A DNA stretch of 35,913 bases from Priapulus caudatus (Eukaryota; Priapulida; Priapulimorpha; Priapulimorphida; Priapulidae). Positions 32,201 through 35,913 of the stretch are shown here, piece after piece. The number at the start of each line of letters is the position of its first letter. The stretch's first letter is position 1. The stretch is taken from positions 188,117 to 224,029 of the forward strand of contig NW_014577173.1 of the NCBI RefSeq assembly GCF_000485595.1, given 5' to 3'. The translations under genes and the position numbers were made by a program. The notes under the pieces were generated by a model. The model was not told the origin of the DNA. It saw nothing but the letters and a program-made list of their open reading frames with translations, and did no database searches.

Positions 32201-35200
32201 ACTAAAGCCAAGAGGTACGTGCAGTGCTTATGAAAGTTCACTGGCTATACCTTAACCTAAAACTCATTCAGTATTGCCAGACGATGCCTCGTGTTTCACA
32301 TATACGTCACTGAGCTGAAAGTGCTGCAGCATCACGTCAAAACAGTGAGCTAAATTTAGATTCAACGTAATTCCATGCAATGCTTGCTGTTCGACAGCAA
32401 TTCAATGCGGGATGTTATGGCTATGCCAGAGTCAGCCAATGCCACTGCAACGAGACATCCTCCTATAGTATAGCCATGTACGAGACCTCTACCTATGTGC
32501 TAGAACCAATGCAGAAAACGTGCGCGACAAACGTCAGGGAATATCTGCTGAATTCCACATTCTCTCGCTTGTTCATGGCTTGCTCAAGTACAAGGAACGA
32601 ATACACGCGACCGCGCGGGGCACAACTGGCTCATGCAGTACTGGCAAAATAATAGGCCATAAAATACTGCTGTACTGTGCCAGGATTGGCACATGCGTGC
32701 AGTATTTAACACACATTATGCTGATTATATGTGTCTAATTGCGCAGGACCTTCGTCCAACCTTGATGTTTATAACACGTTATGAACGTATATATAGCTAC
32801 GACGCAACACGGCGAAACAGGCGTCACGCACACAATAGCGGCGCCTTGTAAACAGAAAATAAAAAGAGTCCCAGCTTTTAAAAAACGAGTTTCGTGATGG
32901 CCGGCAGTGTCAGGGAGGTAACGCCGCGTGGGCCATGCGTTACCAAACTGTATTCAACTATTCAACAAGCGACGAGACATGATTCTTTTCACTAAACTGT
33001 GGATAAAAAAATCCACACCTTAAGCAAATGGAAAAAATGAGAAATTTTAACGCTGAAGCACACACCGGCGCATGAGATGCAACCGTGTCTATACCTAATT
33101 AATCGGGAATTGCGCGATTTCCAGCATCGGGAATCATATGCGGATTCCCAACCAATCACGCGCCCGTCTAGCCAAACAGTTAATCAAACAAACGAAGCGC
33201 CATTCAATTAGCGCTCGTGGCGACGCACTAGCAGTGCCGACTATGGCACACCGACGATTAGAAAATCTGCAGGCATGCCAACACGAGCATGACGGCGCAA
33301 GCGACCGTCCTCACTTCCCGTCACCTCGTGACTCAGGTGTTTACGGCATCTCCAACCTAATTAGTTGGCATGTGAGCGTGAGTGAAGTGTGTGTGGGAGT
33401 GGGGTGGGAGTAAAGGTGGGTGAGGGTGGGGGGGTCGCGCAAGTGCGATGTGTATGTAGTTACGCAACACACAACGTAATATAATGTAACGTAATGTAAT
33501 GTAATGTAATGTGATGTGATGTGATGTGATGTGATGTGATATAATGTAATCAGGAGTGCATAATATAGACTCCTGATGTTATTACGTTACACATTTGGTT
33601 ATTAGTAATATGATGACGTCGGCCATTAAATGGCTAACGCTCCATTAGGAGTGTTCCCAACTTTGATATCATTTTAATGATTAATGATTAATGATTGATA
33701 ATCTTAACCCTAACCCTAACCCTAACCCTAACCTAAATGACATTAAACCACAAACTAATATATGACCATGACCATATATATATATATACATATATATATA
33801 TGTTATTATGACCATTAATGACATTAAAGTTGGGAACACTCCTAATGGAGTATCACCCCATTAAATGGCCATTTACAGGTAAGTTGATACATGCATCTCT
33901 CTCTCATGTTACAGAAATGCTTCACAGCACAGCTATAGCTACCTGCGTCTCCAGGTACTTATAAGAACACCTGCTGATACCCATAGTAACACAGACTGTC
34001 TATATACACATTGTCAGGAGTGAATAATAGCGATCGCTATTATTCACTCCTGACATTCTCCATAATCGTTAACGATGTTCTATAGAACTATCAGCATTCC
34101 TTAAGAAGTAGAACTATCAGCATTCCTTAAGAAGTAGAACTATCAGCATTACTTAAGAAGTAGAACTATGTCACCGCATGTAGTCACAGTGCCAGTGTAT
34201 ATATATATATTATATATATATTATATTATGTATACATTATGTATATATATATATATATATATAATATATATATAATATAATATATATATAAGCTCCCCAC
34301 CACCACACATCATGCACTGACACATGCATCTCACTAAACAGGGAAATGACTAGCAAGACACATGTGCTAAAATCTGCTTATCTGTTCACTTACTCTTCGG
34401 TCTCTTGGCTGTAGAGAAAAGTAAGAGTAATTCCATTAGTGCTTGTGAATAGTACATGACGCGGGCACGTGCATGTCTGAATAGCAGTAGAAACATGTTA
34501 CTATGATAACCTGACCAAGAATGTCAAAAATATCAGTGCTATCTCGTGTACACACTATCTTTTGTACTCCTTCTTTCCCAGAACGATCCTACTGTGGAAC
34601 ACGCTACCATCTGAACTGGTTATCATCAACCCGGAGGACGATTTCAAGAAAGAACTGGATCTCCACCTTCATTACTCACAGCCTCATCCCAACTAATCAA
34701 TCAATTAACTGAATACCAAATTACCAATCATGACATTTAAATTCAATTCAATTAAAATTCAAAATTATCGTGATAATGACGAGAAATTTCAGCTGTCGTT
34801 GACACACTGTCACAGTCATAATCATCAGCCAATTGATGGAAGACTTATAACGGAAGAAAAAGAAAAAGACACATCCCTAGGTAATAGCGGTACAATTCTG
34901 CGTACGCACCCCCTGCTCCCCGTATACTTAATTAAGCGAATAATTAGCACTCACGCGACGTGCTCGATGTCCTCCAGGTTGGCGTCTTCCTCCTCGCCGC
35001 CAAACTCCGCCTCCAGCTCCTCGACGTGGTGCTCAGTGGTCGTCTGCTGGAACTCAACGCTCGGCTGGTGCGGCAGCGACGGCGGCCCGTCCTGCTGCTG
35101 CTGCTGCTCCTCGTACACGGGATTCTCAATGCTCACCACTGTAGCAGCGTGAGAGAGAGGGAGAGCGAGAGAGAGAGAAAGAAGGAGACAGGAAGAGAGA

Positions 35201-35556
35201 GGGAGAGCGAGAGAGAGAGAGGGAGAGAGAGAGAGGAAGACAGGAAGAGAGAGGGAGAGCGAGAGAGAGAGGGAGAGGGAGAGAGAGGGAGAGCGAGAGA
35301 GAGAGAGAGGGGGAGAGAGAGAGAAAGAAGGAGACAGGAAGAGAGAGGGAGAGCGAGAGAGGGGGAGAGAGAGAGAGGGAGACAGGAAAAGAGAGGGAGA
35401 GCGAGAGCAAGAGGGGGAGAGAGAGAGAAAGAGAGAGACAGGAAGAGAGAGGGAGAGCAAGAGAGAGAGAGAGGGAGAGAGAGAGAGAAAGAGGGAGACA
35501 GGAAGAGAGAGGGAGAGAGAGAGAGAGAGGGGGAGAGAGAGAGAAAGAGGGAGACA

Positions 35557-35603
<47 letters not shown>

Positions 35604-35746
35604 GGAGAGAGGAAGCGAGAGGGAGAGAGAGAAAGAGAGAGAGAGAAAAGACGTGATTAAACGGCCGCAGAAACATCGCGATCCCAACCACGCGTCTGCG
35701 AGGTTTCTTACCTTTTCCTACAATACAGTCCACTAAACCCTTTACG
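25960..35746 (-). CDS. SLC13: SLC13-family Na+/di-tricarboxylate cotransporter, 3' eleven exons, 5' end off window
   Basis: Plasma-membrane carrier coupling Na+ to uptake of dicarboxylates, citrate or sulfate. Minus-strand exons in coding order: 35,746-35,712; 35,138-34,955; 31,565-31,317; 30,908-30,735; 30,441-30,322; 30,104-30,009; 29,458-29,238; 28,752-28,649; 28,270-28,106; 26,579-26,442; 26,112-25,960. All are GT-AG and phase-consistent, giving 545 codons plus TGA. Visible family marks: [11 protein letters not shown] and [10 protein letters not shown] (the paired Na+-site loops), SNTAT (second SNT motif), [23 protein letters not shown] and LWFTRDPKF. The first SNT motif and N-terminal helices would be off the right edge. 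The cytosolic loop before TGTPPN is long (about 150 residues). The citrate/dicarboxylate versus sulfate branch is not settled; the motifs look most like the SLC13A2/A3/A5 group. Confidence 0.95.
26442..26579 (-). CDS. SLC13: SLC13 exon with [10 protein letters not shown] motif
   Basis: 138 nt, phase 0 both ends; acceptor TTTTATTCCCCAG, donor GTGAGG. Encodes [28 protein letters not shown] and GELSVLDM. This is the C-terminal Na+-site loop signature. Confidence 0.95.
27744..27979. mobile_element. Foldback element 3 with (TTAGGG)4 core and 10-bp target duplication
   Basis: Arms 27,750-27,789 and 27,933-27,972 are inverted over 40 bp with about two mismatches (GGGTCTTTGTCCCCC..., GGGTACTGCCGGAACGTACC). 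The right arm has an extra internal duplication around GTATACCGGACC. CTTATTAGAG flanks it on both sides (27,734-27,743 and 27,980-27,989). Long inverted arms with a 9-11 bp target duplication are typical of MULE/foldback DNA elements. No coding capacity. A truncated relative is at 3,852-3,953. Confidence 0.85.
27806..27829. repeat. Interstitial telomeric repeat, (TTAGGG)4
   Basis: Four exact TTAGGG units inside foldback element 3, a few bases from the left arm. Confidence 0.97.
28106..28270 (-). CDS. SLC13: SLC13 exon with SNTAT motif
   Basis: 165 nt, phase 0; acceptor GGTCGTCAG, donor GTGAGT. Encodes [12 protein letters not shown], then [23 protein letters not shown](A/T) is the C-terminal of the two SNT signatures that bind Na+ and carboxylate in this family. 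Confidence 0.96.
28376..28545. repeat. GA-rich microsatellite in SLC13 intron
   Basis: Interrupted (GA)n/(GAAA)n. The Ser/Leu/Phe-rich minus-strand frame across it is an artefact. Confidence 0.92.
28649..28752 (-). CDS. SLC13: SLC13 exon with [11 protein letters not shown] motif
   Basis: 104 nt. Phase requires the acceptor GGCACAG|ATTCTCAG (exon top 28,752) rather than the CAG eight bases downstream at 28,745, which would break the frame. Encodes [20 protein letters not shown] and [14 protein letters not shown]. Confidence 0.94.
29061..29218. repeat. (ATC)n trinucleotide microsatellite in SLC13 intron
   Basis: ATC/ACC units, near-pure over 29,140-29,205. The poly-Met minus-strand frame is an artefact. 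Confidence 0.95.
29238..29458 (-). CDS. SLC13: SLC13 exon with LWFTRDPKF motif
   Basis: 221 nt; acceptor TTGAACAG, donor GTAAGT. Encodes [45 protein letters not shown] and KPTNP. It includes two hydrophobic helices. Confidence 0.95.
29555..29984. mobile_element. PIF/Harbinger-like MITE, 430 bp, TTA target duplication
   Basis: Perfect terminal AGCCTACCGCACACGAGGGG with its inverse at the far end; the inverted arms extend about 80 bp with few mismatches. TTA flanks both ends (29,552-29,554 and 29,985-29,987). A 3-bp TWA duplication is diagnostic of PIF/Harbinger. It fills most of the intron between two SLC13 exons. No coding capacity. Confidence 0.85.
30009..30104 (-). CDS. SLC13: SLC13 exon with LGPMS motif
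   Basis: 96 nt; acceptor GTACACAG, donor GTAAGT. Encodes [20 protein letters not shown] and [11 protein letters not shown], a cytosolic linker leading into SFAE of the next exon. Confidence 0.93.
30322..30441 (-). CDS. SLC13: SLC13 exon, [11 protein letters not shown] helix
   Basis: 120 nt; acceptor GATCTCTGCAG, donor GTGAGA. Encodes [20 protein letters not shown] and a hydrophobic stretch to [11 protein letters not shown]. The VNFATWF segment is conserved in the family. Confidence 0.94.
30735..30908 (-). CDS. SLC13: SLC13 exon with [11 protein letters not shown] motif
   Basis: 174 nt; acceptor ACGTTACAG, donor GTAAGT. Encodes [11 protein letters not shown], then [20 protein letters not shown] and [10 protein letters not shown]. 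Relatives usually have TGTGPN or TGTAPN where this has TGTPPN. Confidence 0.95.
31317..31565 (-). CDS. SLC13: SLC13 exon, cytosolic loop second half
   Basis: 249 nt; acceptor ATGAATTAG, donor GTATGT. Encodes [20 protein letters not shown], a Ser-rich stretch ([17 protein letters not shown]) and [16 protein letters not shown]. No resemblance to the shorter vertebrate loop; placement rests on phase and on the flanking exons. Confidence 0.85.
33479..33549. repeat. (TGTAA)n/(TGTGA)n pentanucleotide repeat
   Basis: TAATG units switch to TGATG units midway (about 33,511), an abrupt one-base change shared by consecutive units, as expected from slippage of a variant. Confidence 0.93.
33549..33577. 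repeat. Micro-palindrome, CAGGAGTGCATAATA family
   Basis: ATCAGGAGT and ACTCCTGAT around an 11-nt loop GCATAATATAG. The left side matches the longer copies at 10,116 and 34,012. Confidence 0.75.
33621..33870. mobile_element. Foldback element 4 with telomeric core
   Basis: Ends GGCCATTAAATGG (33,621-33,633) and CCATTAAATGGCC (33,858-33,870). Arms of about 50-60 bp share CTCCATTAGGAGTGTTCCCA and ACTTT. The interior holds (CCCTAA)4 and an AT-rich hairpin. No coding capacity. Confidence 0.85.
33708..33731. repeat. Interstitial telomeric repeat, (CCCTAA)4
   Basis: Four exact units inside foldback element 4, next to the left arm. Confidence 0.97.
34012..34055. repeat. Perfect 44-bp palindrome
   Basis: 22-bp arms with no loop, beginning TGTCAGGAGTGAATAATAGC and centred on GCGATCGC. 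It is the best-preserved member of the micro-palindrome family. Confidence 0.97.
34083..34169. repeat. 26-bp tandem repeat, 3.3 copies
   Basis: Unit TAGAACTATCAGCATTCCTT AAGAAG; the third copy has one substitution (ATTACTT). Confidence 0.95.
34197..34290. repeat. AT-rich palindromic tract
   Basis: TATATA runs with TAATAT inversions, largely self-complementary. Confidence 0.9.
34541..34696 (+). pseudogene. LINE reverse-transcriptase C-terminal tail, 5'-truncated
   Basis: The plus frame from about 34,541 reads [23 protein letters not shown] and then [13 protein letters not shown] before TAA at 34,694-34,696. SFFPRTI..WN.LP is the usual C-terminal signature of non-LTR retrotransposon ORF2 proteins (Jockey/CR1-like). 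Upstream reverse-transcriptase motifs are absent, consistent with 5' truncation. It is antisense to the host SLC13 gene. Confidence 0.75.
34955..35138 (-). CDS. SLC13: SLC13 exon, cytosolic loop first half with NPVY
   Basis: 184 nt; acceptor GCTGCTACAG, donor GTGAGT. Encodes [20 protein letters not shown], then an acidic stretch ([20 protein letters not shown]). It contains an NPxY motif and a CAG-coded Gln5 run. The coding match ends where the GA/CT tract begins. Confidence 0.85.
35150..35648. repeat. GA-rich minisatellite in SLC13 intron
   Basis: Higher-order units of about 50-60 bp marked by GGAGACAGGAAGAGAGAGGG, repeated about seven times with indels. The 258-260 residue frames on both strands here are translations of the repeat. 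Confidence 0.95.
35712..35746 (-). CDS. SLC13: SLC13 micro-exon, first in window
   Basis: 35 nt; donor GGAAAAG|GTAAGA is strong, acceptor CACTAAG is weak. Encodes [11 protein letters not shown] plus split codons; the phase fits the next exon. It aligns with the segment after the family's TAMMLPI motif, and the hydrophobic spacing matches. A longer or different upstream boundary is possible. Confidence 0.55.
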
Positions 35747-35756
35747 CTTAGTGTGT

Positions 35757-35913
35757 TCCGCGCAGTTTTGTACGTTCCGCGTACGTTCCGCGTCAGCTTC
35801 GTACGTACCGCGCACGTTCCGCGTCGGCCTCGTACGTTCCGCGTATGTTCGGCGGCGGCCTCGTACGTTCCGCGTACGTTATGCGTATGTTCCGCGGCGG
35901 CCTCGTACGTTCC
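35757..35913. repeat. TACGTTCCGCG minisatellite at right edge
   Basis: Decayed tandem units built on the 11-bp word TACGTTCCGCG, with a longer period marked by GGCCTCGTACGTTCCGCG. CpG-rich; continues off the window. Confidence 0.92.

Larger units (their letters stand above)
31566..34954 (-). other. 3.4-kb SLC13 intron
   Basis: 31,566-33,470 contains no recognisable feature beyond short chance frames. The rest is packed with repeats: pentanucleotide tract, foldback element 4, two palindromes, a 26-bp tandem repeat, an AT tract and a LINE tail. Confidence 0.7.

Noticed and set aside
34951-35736. Frames of about 260 codons on both strands, rich in Ser/Leu or Arg/Glu
   Set aside because: They are translations of the GA/CT minisatellite. 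Only 34,955-35,138 and 35,712-35,746 on the minus strand are supported as coding.

Overview
This window comes from an animal nuclear genome: spliced genes with GT-AG introns, abundant microsatellites, many short transposon relics, and blocks of the TTAGGG telomere motif inside the sequence. Two protein genes are recognised with confidence and a third tentatively. The troponin I has the protostome-type inhibitory/switch region, and the telomere motif is TTAGGG rather than the TTAGG of most insects or the TTAGGC of nematodes. My best guess is a bilaterian invertebrate, probably a protostome outside insects and nematodes (for example a lophotrochozoan). That placement is inference.

Layout. 1-330: a GA tract, then a minus-strand promoter (TATA, initiator, several CRE motifs) and a non-coding first exon whose gene lies off the left edge. 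330-9,000: mostly intergenic, with simple repeats (GT/GC, CA/CG, AT, AC, GAGT), a foldback element around a telomere-repeat block, a truncated copy of another foldback element, and a CTCF-like site. 9,087-16,788: troponin I on the plus strand, with a candidate 5' UTR exon, a long first intron holding a MEF2 consensus and MCAT motifs, and eight coding exon positions, the second of which is a choice between two alternative micro-exons. 16,789-18,565: 3' UTR and intergenic DNA with a second CTCF-like site in the opposite orientation. 18,566-20,745: a minus-strand gene with one large coding exon of 708 codons, tentatively related to PRR19, a meiotic crossover protein. 20,746-25,959: a repeat-rich intergenic region. 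25,960-35,746: the 3' eleven exons of an SLC13-family sodium/di- or tricarboxylate cotransporter on the minus strand. Its 5' exons run off the right edge, and its introns contain a PIF/Harbinger-like MITE, two foldback elements with telomeric cores, perfect palindromes, a LINE tail and several tandem repeats.

All exon junctions of troponin I and SLC13 were checked for phase by hand. Troponin I gives 258 or 261 residues depending on the micro-exon, and the SLC13 exons give 545 residues plus stop without a frame break.

The most unusual feature is a set of four foldback elements with unrelated arms, each carrying a telomere-like tract between the arms, together with a family of very short, near-perfect palindromes that share the word CAGGAGTG/ATAAT. 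The genes are not an operon. TnI and the PRR19-like gene are convergent, and the PRR19-like and SLC13 genes are in tandem on the minus strand.
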